Shown here piece after piece: positions 17,142 to 24,693 of a stretch of DNA of 64,000 nucleotides. The notes beneath the pieces are model-generated. The model was given only the letters and a program-made list of their open reading frames with translations. It made no database searches and had not been told where the DNA came from. Every line of letters begins with the position of its first letter. Position 1 is the stretch's first letter. Where the stretch lies: contig JAHZHC010000019.1 in the NCBI GenBank assembly GCA_019420505.1, positions 3,736-67,735 of the forward strand, given 5' to 3'. This DNA comes from Ruminococcus sp. (lineage in GTDB: Bacteria > Bacillota > Clostridia > Oscillospirales > Ruminococcaceae). A program made the translations under genes and the position numbers.

Positions 17142-18209
17142 TTATTTATTATTTAATGAAACACGGTCGCCTCGGTTAACGACTATGTTATATCCAATAG
17201 AATTTATTCGCCTTTCAAGGCAATCTCTGCACTGTGCAGATTCATCACCTGTACAGATTTTATTATCATACAGCATATATTTTTTTCTTACAGACATAGG
17301 GGAAAGATTTGGCATTGTGACATTTGCACCTGCAAGTATTCCCTTCTCTCTGCCCATGGGATGTATTGTACCCAAGGCGGTTGTTGCCGGTATCAGGGCA
17401 TCAGGCAAAGTCAGACGAATTAATCCGATCATGAACAAGGTTTGTTCCATAGTTCCTGAGCATTTATCAAAAAACGGTGTATCTTTATGAGATATAAACG
17501 GACCTATTCCGACCATATCCGGCTGTAAATCTTTTAAAAAGAGCATATCCTCAGACAAATTTCTCGGAGTTTGATAAGGTGATCCTACCATAAATCCGGT
17601 ACCCACCTGATATCCTATTTTCTTCAGATCCCAAAGACATTTTTTTCTGTTTTCCAAAGATAATTCTTTAGGATGCAGTTTACTGTAATGCTCATTATCA
17701 GCAGTTTCATGTCTGAGCAGATATCTGTCTGCCCCTGCTTCAAAATACGACTTATACTGATCAAAGGTTTTCTCGCCAATGGAAAGAGTCAGGGCACAGT
17801 CGGGAAATTTATTTTTTACAGAACTTATAATATCAATAAGCCTGTCATCGGTATAGTAACCGTCCTCACCGCTTTGCAGCACAAAGGTACGAAATCCGAG
17901 ATCATAGCCTTCTTTACAGCAGGCCAGAATATCCTCCGGACTAAGGCGATATCTCTGAACATTTAAATTACTGCGCCTTATTCCGCAATAAAGGCAATCG
18001 TTTTTGCAATAATTTGAAAATTCTATTAAGCCTCTTATATAAACATCTTTGCCGTAAAACCTTTCTCTGACTTTTCTTGCTTTCTCAAAAAGATACTGAG
18101 ATAACGGTTCGGTCTGATCGGAAATAAGATATTCATATTCGTCAGCTGTTAAAACAGAATTTTGCTCCAGCTTATCAACAAGAGAAAACGAATCCAAAAT
18201 TTTAATCAC
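17142..18209 (-). CDS. hydE: [FeFe]-hydrogenase maturase HydE (radical SAM)
   Basis: HydE acts with HydG and HydF in H-cluster assembly. The 355-residue protein has the radical SAM motif CKNDCLYC near residue 68, with IEFSNYC before and GIRRSN after, QSGEDGYY, and LRHETADNEHYSKLHP, and a C-terminal IMPNLSP-like MPNLSPM. The start is uncertain: GTG 18209 overlaps the ribosome site gaggag, and a TTG at 18197 is better spaced. It overlaps the end of the regulator gene by 4 bases, and hydG begins 17 bases downstream. Confidence 0.94.
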   Translation of the reverse strand: MIKILDSFSLVDKLEQNSVLTADEYEYLISDQTEPLSQYLFEKARKVRERFYGKDVYIRGLIEFSNYCKNDCLYCGIRRSNLNVQRYRLSPEDILACCKEGYDLGFRTFVLQSGEDGYYTDDRLIDIISSVKNKFPDCALTLSIGEKTFDQYKSYFEAGADRYLLRHETADNEHYSKLHPKELSLENRKKCLWDLKKIGYQVGTGFMVGSPYQTPRNLSEDMLFLKDLQPDMVGIGPFISHKDTPFFDKCSGTMEQTLFMIGLIRLTLPDALIPATTALGTIHPMGREKGILAGANVTMPNLSPMSVRKKYMLYDNKICTGDESAQCRDCLERRINSIGYNIVVNRGDRVSLNNK

Positions 18210-18460
18210 TCCTCTTCATCAAGCTTTGAATAAATAGTTTTTGCAGACACACCCTTTAATCTTCCCAATTTACCTGACAGGGCGCTTATAACATCGTTAG
18301 GCGCCTCCAATGCCACGCTGATTATACTTAAATTATGTTTTACATGAGGAATTCCCATTCTTCCGATTATATACTGATTATATTTGTGCAGGATTTCGTT
18401 AATCTGATTTGCACATTCGGTATCCTCAATCATTATACCAACAAGCGCTGTTCTGTTCAT
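18206..18460 (-). CDS. TM1266-family iron-only hydrogenase system regulator
   Basis: The 84-residue protein from ATG 18460 (aggag six bases upstream) begins MNRTALVGIMIED and has the NikR-like ACT fold pattern of the putative regulators found beside [FeFe]-hydrogenase maturases. Conserved segments are HNLSIISVALEAP and KLGRLKGVSAKTIYSK. It has no DNA-binding domain, so it may sense a ligand and act through a partner. It is the first gene of the hydE-hydG operon and follows a leader with an intrinsic terminator. Confidence 0.87.
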   Translation of the reverse strand: MNRTALVGIMIEDTECANQINEILHKYNQYIIGRMGIPHVKHNLSIISVALEAPNDVISALSGKLGRLKGVSAKTIYSKLDEEE

Positions 18461-18639
18461 ATTCAACTCCTAAACAATAAAAAATCCTTGTCTTTCAAGA
18501 AAAGACAAGGAAATAAGGCCTTTTAAAAAAAGGCTTGAATCAGATCATATTTCAGTCTTTTCCGTCAGAACTTATCTTTCGGTAAGATATTAATTAAAAT
18601 TATATTTCCCGTCAGAACAAATCTTTCAGGTCATACCAT
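18461..18639 (-). promoter_or_regulatory. Leader of the hydrogenase-maturation operon with tandem motif
   Basis: Transcription from the promoter at 18646-18674 would give a 5' leader of about 180 nt. It contains two similar 27-nt segments on the minus strand, at 18608-18634 and 18561-18588, sharing GAAAGAT-nn-GTTCTGACGG. An intrinsic terminator follows at 18479-18510, 20 bases before the first start codon. Promoter, repeated motif and terminator form a typical attenuation layout. I do not recognise the motif as a known riboswitch class. Confidence 0.55.
18479..18510 (-). terminator. Intrinsic terminator in the hydrogenase-operon leader
   Basis: On the minus strand ccttgtctttt-cttg-aaagacaagg is followed by attttttattg and then the aggag ribosome site of the TM1266-like gene. 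A terminator here can act only as an attenuator for the genes behind it. Confidence 0.75.
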
Positions 18640-18645
18640 ATATTT

Positions 18646-18674
18646 ATTATACTACACTTTTTTCTCATTGTCAA
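18646..18674 (-). promoter_or_regulatory. Perfect-consensus promoter for the hydrogenase-maturation operon
   Basis: Minus-strand TTGACA (18669-18674), 17-bp spacer, TATAAT (18646-18651). Such strength implies control after initiation, consistent with the leader terminator. Confidence 0.75.
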
Positions 18675-18844
18675 TAATACAAAAATTTTCTTTTGTTTTT
18701 TTCGACGGCTATTGATATAATATTAATGTTTTTCTCACTTTTGTGTAATTTTTATTAAAATAATACCCATTAGGGTCTAAAATCCTTGAAATAAGCTGAT
18801 TTATTTGATACAATTATTTACATAATATACTGCGAGGTGATTCT

Positions 18845-19636
18845 GTGTTATCTGAACTGAAAATTGTAACTGCTGTTAACAAGACATCATATGAACGTCA
18901 GCTTAACAAAACTCTTGACGCCATGGGATTTGATGTATTTAAAACGGAGTCAGACCCTGTTTTAATTGAGATTGAAGTTGTAAGGAACAATCCTGATGTT
19001 GTTATTCTGAACTCAGACAACATGGATTTTGATTCTATTGAGAGATTATCCAAGCACATTCTTGGTCTTGAAAAGCCTCCGTATATTTTTGCTTTATACA
19101 CATATGAAACTTCTGATGTTGATAAAATATCAAATCTGGATAATTTAGTTACTATAGAGATGCCTGTTAATTTTACCAAGCTTTGTGATGAAATACAACG
19201 AATACACTCTATTACGACAATAACCTTGGATCAGGTTTATGCTGAGATAAATGATAAGATAGTGGAGATTTTGACAGTGCTGAAATTCTCGTCGAAAATG
19301 TTCGGATATATGTATCTCAGAGAGGCGCTTTTCATTGCCGCTTGTTCAGGGAGAGTAAAATTCAATTTTTCTAAGGATATATATCCGGAGGTAGCCAAAA
19401 AATTCGACAGCAACACCGCTTGTGTCGAAAGAGCAATAAGGGTAGCCATTAACAAGGCATGGTCTAAAATGTCAATTCACATTAAAAAAATATTCTTTAG
19501 TCCCGAGACTCTTAAAAATCACGAAAAGCCTACCAACAATGAATTCATTCTTACCATCGGAAACTACATATACGAAGAATATCAAACCTTTTTAGAAAAG
19601 GCTAAGAAAGCTCAAAAAGTTAAAATAATGAATTAG
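18845..19636 (+). CDS. Spo0A-like protein with degenerate receiver domain
   Basis: A GTG start at 18845 follows gaggtga. Residues 130-250 match the Spo0A DNA-binding domain closely: MYLREALFIAACSG, DIYPEVAKKFDSNTACVERAIR and KPTNNEFILTIGNYI. The N-terminal 110 residues keep a receiver-like pattern, but key residues are missing. The acidic pocket reads TAVN, the phosphoacceptor position in PDVVILNSDN is Asn, and the conserved Lys before Pro is Met (IEMP). Phosphorylation control therefore looks lost. A sporulation-family gene follows. It could be a constitutive Spo0A variant or a paralog. An imperfect 0A-box-like TTCGACG lies at 18701-18707. Confidence 0.8.
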   Translation: MLSELKIVTAVNKTSYERQLNKTLDAMGFDVFKTESDPVLIEIEVVRNNPDVVILNSDNMDFDSIERLSKHILGLEKPPYIFALYTYETSDVDKISNLDNLVTIEMPVNFTKLCDEIQRIHSITTITLDQVYAEINDKIVEILTVLKFSSKMFGYMYLREALFIAACSGRVKFNFSKDIYPEVAKKFDSNTACVERAIRVAINKAWSKMSIHIKKIFFSPETLKNHEKPTNNEFILTIGNYIYEEYQTFLEKAKKAQKVKIMN

Positions 19637-19694
19637 TCAAGCCCTTCTTTGCATAAATTTGAACAAGATCAGATTTATGCGGGAGGGATTTTTT

Positions 19695-19985
19695 ATGATT
19701 TGCAGTTTTTCAAACCTTAGAAACAAAGAGGTCGTTAATTTAAAAACCGGACTTAAGCTCGGATATGTAGACGATATTGAAATTGACACAGCGACAGGAA
19801 ACGTTGTATCTCTCATTGTTTTCGGGCGCCCGAGAGCATTAGGCATAATGGGCAGAGACGAAGACATTATCATTAAATGCAGTGACATTGACTTAATTGG
19901 CGAAGATACTATTCTTGTACGATTTTGCAATGATACAATATGCACAAAATCAAGAAGCTTTTCTGTGGAAAATTTGTTAAAATAA
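19695..19985 (+). CDS. YlmC/YmxH-family PRC-barrel sporulation protein
   Basis: ATG 19695 follows ggaggg; the frame extends upstream without support. The 96-residue protein has the PRC-barrel pattern SNLRNKEVVNLKTGLKLGYVDDIEID followed by GNVVSLIVFGRPRALGIMGRDEDI. This matches YlmC/YmxH proteins, which are widespread in spore-forming Firmicutes and of unclear role. A hairpin (gcataaat...atttatgc, 19650-19680) sits directly before its ribosome site. The neighbouring Spo0A-like gene supports a developmental context. Confidence 0.88.
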   Translation: MICSFSNLRNKEVVNLKTGLKLGYVDDIEIDTATGNVVSLIVFGRPRALGIMGRDEDIIIKCSDIDLIGEDTILVRFCNDTICTKSRSFSVENLLK

Positions 19986-19999
19986 AATGCATGATATTC

Positions 20000-20028
20000 T
20001 TGAAATTATTTTTTAAATGTGATATAAT
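20000..20028 (+). promoter_or_regulatory. Promoter for rpsB-tsf
   Basis: TTGAAA (20000-20005), 17-bp spacer, TATAAT (20023-20028). Confidence 0.7.
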
Positions 20029-20034
20029 ATTAAA

Positions 20035-20166
20035 GCAATTCGCACGTCTGTGTTTTTGCAGTGGTTCTCGTATAAACGAGTGAATGCAAGTTAAGCCGGA
20101 CGGAGGATACAATTTATCCGGAACAAATCGGATAAAAATTTAAAAACCAAACAGGAGGTTACTACA
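20035..20166 (+). promoter_or_regulatory. rpsB 5' leader, likely structured
   Basis: A leader of about 130 nt separates the promoter from rpsB. It holds a short hairpin ctcgt-ataa-acgag and the paired segments ccggacggaggat and atccgg. Ribosomal protein S2 operons often autoregulate through such leaders. Autoregulation is inferred here; no specific family match is claimed. Confidence 0.4.
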
Positions 20167-20904
20167 ATGGGAGTAGTATCAATGAAACAGCTTCTTGAAG
20201 CAGGTGTACACTTTGGTCACCAGACAAGAAGATGGAATCCGAAAATGGCACCGTACATTTTCACAGAAAGAAACGGAATTTACATTATTGATTTACAGAA
20301 AACTGTAAAGAAGCTTGAAGAAGCTTATATGTTTATCCGTGACATTTCAGCTGAAGGCAAGGAAGTACTTTTTGTAGGTACTAAGAAACAGGCCGGAGAT
20401 TCAGTTAAAGAAGAAGCGCTGAGATCTGACGCACACTATGTAAACGCAAGATGGCTCGGCGGTATGATGACAAACTTCAAAACAATTCAGAGAAGAATCA
20501 AGAGACTTGAACAGCTTCACACAATGGAAACTGACGGTACATTTGATCTTCTTCCTAAGAAAGAAGTTACAAAACTCAATCTTGAAATTGAAAAGCTTGA
20601 AAAATTCATGGGCGGTATCAAGAACATGAAGGAACTCCCGGGTGCACTTTTTGTTGTTGACCCACGCAAGGAAAAGATTGCTGTTGCTGAAGCTAAGAAG
20701 CTTGGTATTCCGGTAGTTGCTATCGTAGATACTAACTGTGACCCTGACGATGTTGACTATGTAATTCCGGGTAATGACGATGCTATCAGAGCTGTTAAGC
20801 TTATTGCCGGCTGCATGGCTAACGCAATTATTGAAGGCAGACAGGGACAGGATGCAGTTGAAGAAGCTGAAGAAACAGAAGCAACTGAAGAGGCTGCTGA
20901 ATAA
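20167..20904 (+). CDS. rpsB: 30S ribosomal protein S2
   Basis: S2 joins the small-subunit body late in assembly. The 245-residue protein begins MGVVSMKQLLEAGVHFGHQ and contains RRWNPKMAPYIF, RWLGGMMTNFKTI, the KLEKFMGGIKNM coiled-coil hairpin and PVVAIVDTNCDPD. It ends with an acidic tail (EEAEETEATEEAAE), common in Clostridia. The ribosome site caggagg is strong. It is followed by tsf as in nearly all bacteria. Confidence 0.98.
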   Translation: MGVVSMKQLLEAGVHFGHQTRRWNPKMAPYIFTERNGIYIIDLQKTVKKLEEAYMFIRDISAEGKEVLFVGTKKQAGDSVKEEALRSDAHYVNARWLGGMMTNFKTIQRRIKRLEQLHTMETDGTFDLLPKKEVTKLNLEIEKLEKFMGGIKNMKELPGALFVVDPRKEKIAVAEAKKLGIPVVAIVDTNCDPDDVDYVIPGNDDAIRAVKLIAGCMANAIIEGRQGQDAVEEAEETEATEEAAE

Positions 20905-20917
20905 TTAAAAAATTTCG

Positions 20918-20939
20918 GGCAGACATATTTTTGTCTGCC
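20918..20939 (+). terminator. Hairpin between rpsB and tsf
   Basis: ggcagac-atattttt-gtctgcc without a clean U-run after it. It may be an RNA-processing or partial-attenuation site rather than a full terminator. Confidence 0.45.
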
Positions 20940-20976
20940 TTGATTTCCATTAAAATAAATTTTAGGAGGAAATAAA

Positions 20977-21891
20977 ATGGCAAAGGTATCCGTTGCAGAA
21001 ATCAAAGAACTTATGAAATCTACAGGCGTAGGCATGATGGATTGTAAAAAAGCTCTCGAAGAAGCTGAGGGCGATACAGACAAGGCTATCGTACTTCTCC
21101 GTGAAAAAGGACTTGCTACACAGGCAAAGAAAAGCGGAAGAGTTGCTGCTGAAGGTATTGTTACATCAGTAGTTGAAGGCAATGTCGGCGCTGTTGTTGA
21201 AGTAAACATTGAAACTGACTTTGCTGCAAACAACGAAGAATTCAAGACATTTGTTGCAGCAGTTGCAAAGACAGTTATTGAAAAGAATCCGGCTGACGTT
21301 GAGGCTCTTAAGGCTGAAACAATCAGCGGCGGTGACAAGACTGTTGAAGAATCACTTCAGGACTTGTTTATTAAAATCAGAGAAAACATGGTTATTCGCC
21401 GTTTCAAGAGACTTGAAGGTGTACTTGTTCCTTATGTTCACGGCGGCGGAAGCATTGGTGTTATGGTTAAGCTTGATACAGATCTTTCTGCTGACAAGGT
21501 TTTTGAAGTAGGTAAAGACTGTGCACTTCAGGTAGCAGCTATGAATCCTGCATATCTTGGCAGAGATAACGTTCCTGATTCAGCACTTGAAGAAGAAAAG
21601 AAGATTATGCTTGCACAGATGGCTGAAGATCCTAAAATGGCTAACAAGCCTGAACAGGTTAAGGTTAAAATCGTTGATGGTAAGATCGGAAAATACTATT
21701 CTGAAAACTGCTTGCTTGAACAGGCATTTGTTAAGGATGACAAGGTTTCAGTAGGCAAATATGTAGAAAATGCAGCTAAGGCTCTCGGCGGTTCAATCAA
21801 GGTTGTTGACTATGTTCGTTTTGAGCGTGGCGAAGGCGTTGAAAAGAAAGAAGACAACTTTGCTGATGAAGTAGCTTCAATGATTAAGTAA
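20977..21891 (+). CDS. tsf: Elongation factor Ts
   Basis: EF-Ts exchanges GDP for GTP on EF-Tu. The 304-residue protein begins with the UBA-like domain (VAEIKELMKSTGVGMMDCKKALEEAEGD, cited by its ends VAEIKELM and MMDCKKAL), followed by ALREKGL-like VLLREKGLATQAKKS and the TDFAANNEEF signature near residue 81. The C-terminal core includes VHGGGSIGVMV. A terminator hairpin follows the stop. Confidence 0.98.
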   Translation: MAKVSVAEIKELMKSTGVGMMDCKKALEEAEGDTDKAIVLLREKGLATQAKKSGRVAAEGIVTSVVEGNVGAVVEVNIETDFAANNEEFKTFVAAVAKTVIEKNPADVEALKAETISGGDKTVEESLQDLFIKIRENMVIRRFKRLEGVLVPYVHGGGSIGVMVKLDTDLSADKVFEVGKDCALQVAAMNPAYLGRDNVPDSALEEEKKIMLAQMAEDPKMANKPEQVKVKIVDGKIGKYYSENCLLEQAFVKDDKVSVGKYVENAAKALGGSIKVVDYVRFERGEGVEKKEDNFADEVASMIK

Positions 21892-21904
21892 TTTAAAAAT
21901 GTAG

Positions 21905-21937
21905 AAAAGCCGTTGAAATAATTTCAACGGCTTTTAC
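21905..21937 (+). terminator. Intrinsic terminator after tsf
   Basis: aaaagccgttgaaat paired with atttcaacggctttt, then acttttatac. Confidence 0.85.
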
Positions 21938-21969
21938 TTTTATACAGCATTTATAGTAGGGTAATTTAA

Positions 21970-22003
21970 AAGCTGCATTCTAATCAGAATGCAGCTTAAT
22001 TTT
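21970..22003. terminator. Hairpin terminator at the end of the SPFH gene
   Basis: Perfect 12-bp palindrome arms aagctgcattct and agaatgcagctt lie directly after the minus-strand SPFH stop, with T-rich tails on both sides. It probably serves both strands. Confidence 0.75.
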
Positions 22004-22984
22004 TTATTTTGTTTCGTTTTTGTTATCTTCGCTTATGATTCCTTTTAATCCGGCGGCAAGACCTGCAAGTCCCTGAATTTCGCTTGGGATAATAATCTTT
22101 GTTGCTTTTCCGTCAGCCGCTTTTGCAAAGGCTTCAAGGCTCTTAAGCTGTATTACATTTTCATTAGGATTTGCTGAATTAAGTTTTACTAAGCTTTCAG
22201 CCAAAGCATTCTGCACCATTTCAATAGCCTGAGCTTCACCCTGTGCTTCAAGAACCTTCTGTTCTCTTACTGCATCGGCACGAAGAATCATAGATGTTTT
22301 TTCAGCTTCAGCCTGCAAAATCTTAGACTCCTTATCAGCTTCTGCACGAAGAATTTTAGATTCTTTTTCACCCTCGGCAACAAGTATCTGAGATTTCTTT
22401 TCGGCTTCTGCCTGAATAACCTTTTCACGTCTTTCACGATCGGCTTTCATCTGTTTTTCCATAGCATCCTGAATCTCAGGAGGCGGAAGAATATTTTTAA
22501 GTTCAACACGCTGAACCTTAATTCCCCATCGGTCTGTTGCCTCGTCAAGAATTTTTGTAATATTGGTATTAATCAAATCACGTGAAGTCAATGTTGCTTC
22601 CAAATCCAAATCGCCAACGATATTACGCAAGGTTGTTGCGGTAAGGTTTTCAATAGCTGTGAGAGGATTTTCAACTCCATAGGTATAAAGCTTGGCATCA
22701 GTAACCTGAAAGAAAATAACGGTATCAATTTTCATTGTTACATTATCCTTGGTTATAACTGACTGAGGCTTAAAATCCACAACCTGCTCCTTAATTGAAA
22801 CCTTTTTAGCGATTTTATCAATAAAAGGTATCATTACATGCAAGCCTGTCTGCCATGCGGTATGGAATGCACCAAGACGTTCAACAACAAAGACATACGC
22901 CTGCGGCACAATTCTGATACTGCGGATTACTACGATTACAAGAAAAATCACTATTGCCAGTATTACATACAATCCATATTCCAT
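22004..22984 (-). CDS. SPFH/stomatin-family membrane protein (QmcA-like)
   Basis: The 326-residue protein begins with one hydrophobic anchor (residues 3-20). The SPFH domain follows (RIVPQAYVFVVERLGAF, KKVSIKEQVVDFKPQ), then a long Ala/Glu/Lys-rich coiled coil (residues 185-265, repeated ILRAEADKESKIL units), and a hydrophobic tail. Such proteins form membrane-bound rings that organise microdomains and restrain FtsH-type proteases. It lies 15 bases downstream of an NfeD gene, the classical partner. The ribosome site ggaggt supports the start. Confidence 0.92.
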   Translation of the reverse strand: MEYGLYVILAIVIFLVIVVIRSIRIVPQAYVFVVERLGAFHTAWQTGLHVMIPFIDKIAKKVSIKEQVVDFKPQSVITKDNVTMKIDTVIFFQVTDAKLYTYGVENPLTAIENLTATTLRNIVGDLDLEATLTSRDLINTNITKILDEATDRWGIKVQRVELKNILPPPEIQDAMEKQMKADRERREKVIQAEAEKKSQILVAEGEKESKILRAEADKESKILQAEAEKTSMILRADAVREQKVLEAQGEAQAIEMVQNALAESLVKLNSANPNENVIQLKSLEAFAKAADGKATKIIIPSEIQGLAGLAAGLKGIISEDNKNETK

Positions 22985-22999
22985 AAAATTACCTCCGAT

Positions 23000-23434
23000 T
23001 TATTTTGAAACTATCAGCTTTGAACCTGATATTTCTTTTACTGTTACAATTGAACCTGCTGAAATCTCCGTACCATCCTCACTGCGGGCATCCCAATTCA
23101 CTCCGCTTAGCTTTACACGCCCTGACGACAAAGCATTATTGATATCTTCAGTTACCACAGCAGTTTTTCCGATATCCAATTCATAATTAGTATGAACTGT
23201 TTTCCCCTGAACTTTCTTGACAAGCGGTCTTGTAAATATGAGCAGCAGCACTGAGGCAACCACAAATACCACAAGCTGCACCGTAAAGCTGCATCCGCCG
23301 ATTGCAAAGAACATTGACACTAATGCACCAAAGCCCAGCCAGATTGAAACAAGTGCAGTTGCAGTTGCAATCTCGCAAACTATAAAAAACACAAATGCAA
23401 TAGCCCAACCGACTATCATCAAAGTTTGAGTCAC
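23000..23434 (-). CDS. NfeD-family membrane protein (short form)
   Basis: 144 residues from a GTG start behind aaggag. Two or three transmembrane helices span residues 5-75. A small OB-fold domain follows (GKTAVVTEDINNALSSGRVKLSG, WDARSEDGTEISAGSIVTV), as in NfeD1b proteins without the protease part. NfeD and SPFH partners are usually encoded together and act at the membrane; the spacing here indicates one operon. Confidence 0.9.
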   Translation of the reverse strand: MTQTLMIVGWAIAFVFFIVCEIATATALVSIWLGFGALVSMFFAIGGCSFTVQLVVFVVASVLLLIFTRPLVKKVQGKTVHTNYELDIGKTAVVTEDINNALSSGRVKLSGVNWDARSEDGTEISAGSIVTVKEISGSKLIVSK

Positions 23435-23493
23435 ATAATCATCTCCTTAAACACAAAACATATATTAATTATATTCGCTGAAATTCATATGTA

Positions 23494-24582
23494 TTATTCT
23501 ATCAGCGTTCTTTCGTCACAATATTCACATATCACGGTATCACCGTTACCATGGAAATACTTAGGCAGGTATGTTTCCTGATGTGTAATACATTTAGGGT
23601 TTGAACAGCTTAATCCATTATAGATTTTACCGCATGTCAACGGCGCCGGTTTTCCGTCATTATGAAGGATCGTCAGTATAAGCGCCATTCTGACAAACAT
23701 TCCATACTTAGCCTGTTTAAAATACAACGCTCTTTTATCGTCATCGACTTCAATTGCGATTTCGTCCACTCTTGGCAATGGATGAAGCACAATAAGGTCG
23801 CTTTTTGCTTTTTTCATTTTTTCCTTATCGAGAATATAACATCCTTTCTGCTGCTGATACTCCTCTTCAGAGGCAAAACGCTCCCTTTGTATTCTTGTCA
23901 TATAGAGCACGTCAAGCTCGTCCATGGCGTCGTCAAGGCTTGATACCTCCTTATACTCATAGCCGCTTGCTTTAAGCAGGTCTTTAATATACGACGGCAA
24001 TGACAATTCTTTTGTGGAGATAAGCACGAATCTTGTTCCCTTGAAACAGCTCATTGCTTTTATAAGAGAATGGACAGTTCTTCCGTTTTTCAAATCTCCG
24101 CAAAGTCCTATAGTCAGATTTTCAAGAGTTCCCTTTTCCTCTTTCAATGTCAGCAGATCGGTCAATGTCTGGGTGGGATGAAGATGTCCGCCGTCGCCGG
24201 CATTAATCACCGGACATTCCGCTGTCAAAGCCGCTCCTTTTACAGATCCTGCAACAGGATGACGCATTACCATAATGTCGGCATATTCAGATACGATTTT
24301 AGTTGTATCCTTAATATTTTCACCCTTAGCCACTGATGAGGTCTGAGGATTATCAAAACCAATTATGGTTCCACCCAATCTCAGCATTGCTGTCTGAAAA
24401 GACATTTGCGTTCTTGTCGACGGTTCATAAAACAAGGTGCCCATAATTTTACCTTTACAGGCTTCTTTATAATTATCCGGATTTTCAATTATCTCATGAG
24501 CAAGATTTAAAATTTTATTCCACCATGAAACGGGATAATCGTTCAGGTCAATCAAATTTATTCTGTCATTATAAACGCACAT
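23494..24582 (-). CDS. pyrB: Aspartate carbamoyltransferase with C-terminal PyrI-like zinc tail
   Basis: It makes N-carbamoyl-aspartate, the committed pyrimidine step. The first 310 residues are a standard catalytic chain: FYEPSTRTQMSFQTAM (carbamoyl-phosphate loop), MRHPVAGSV, NAGDGGHLHPTQTLTDL, HPLPRVDEI and QAKYGMFVRMALI. The remaining 45 residues add CSNPKCITHQE...CEYC, matching the zinc domain of the PyrI regulatory chain (CPNSNCISH...CKYC) but without its nucleotide-binding part. Separate pyrI is absent here. The fused tail could hold trimers together or mediate contacts. A TTGAAA-17-TATAAT promoter lies upstream. Confidence 0.93.
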   Translation of the reverse strand: MCVYNDRINLIDLNDYPVSWWNKILNLAHEIIENPDNYKEACKGKIMGTLFYEPSTRTQMSFQTAMLRLGGTIIGFDNPQTSSVAKGENIKDTTKIVSEYADIMVMRHPVAGSVKGAALTAECPVINAGDGGHLHPTQTLTDLLTLKEEKGTLENLTIGLCGDLKNGRTVHSLIKAMSCFKGTRFVLISTKELSLPSYIKDLLKASGYEYKEVSSLDDAMDELDVLYMTRIQRERFASEEEYQQQKGCYILDKEKMKKAKSDLIVLHPLPRVDEIAIEVDDDKRALYFKQAKYGMFVRMALILTILHNDGKPAPLTCGKIYNGLSCSNPKCITHQETYLPKYFHGNGDTVICEYCDERTLIE

Positions 24583-24657
24583 ATCAAACAGCCTTTCAAG
24601 TTTTAAACGTATATTTTTGATCAGCAGAACATTAACTGAAAATAATATTCTTTCTAT

Positions 24658-24686
24658 ATTATATCACAGCATATAACAAATTTCAA
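24658..24686 (-). promoter_or_regulatory. Promoter for pyrB
   Basis: Minus-strand TTGAAA (24681-24686), 17-bp spacer, TATAAT (24658-24663), about 75 bp before the pyrB start. Confidence 0.7.
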
Positions 24687-24693
24687 TAAGATT

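Noticed and set aside
18555..18635. Tandem ACGG loops suggestive of a guanidine-II (mini-ykkC) riboswitch
   Set aside because: The flanking GC stems required by that class are absent and the downstream genes do not fit guanidine handling.
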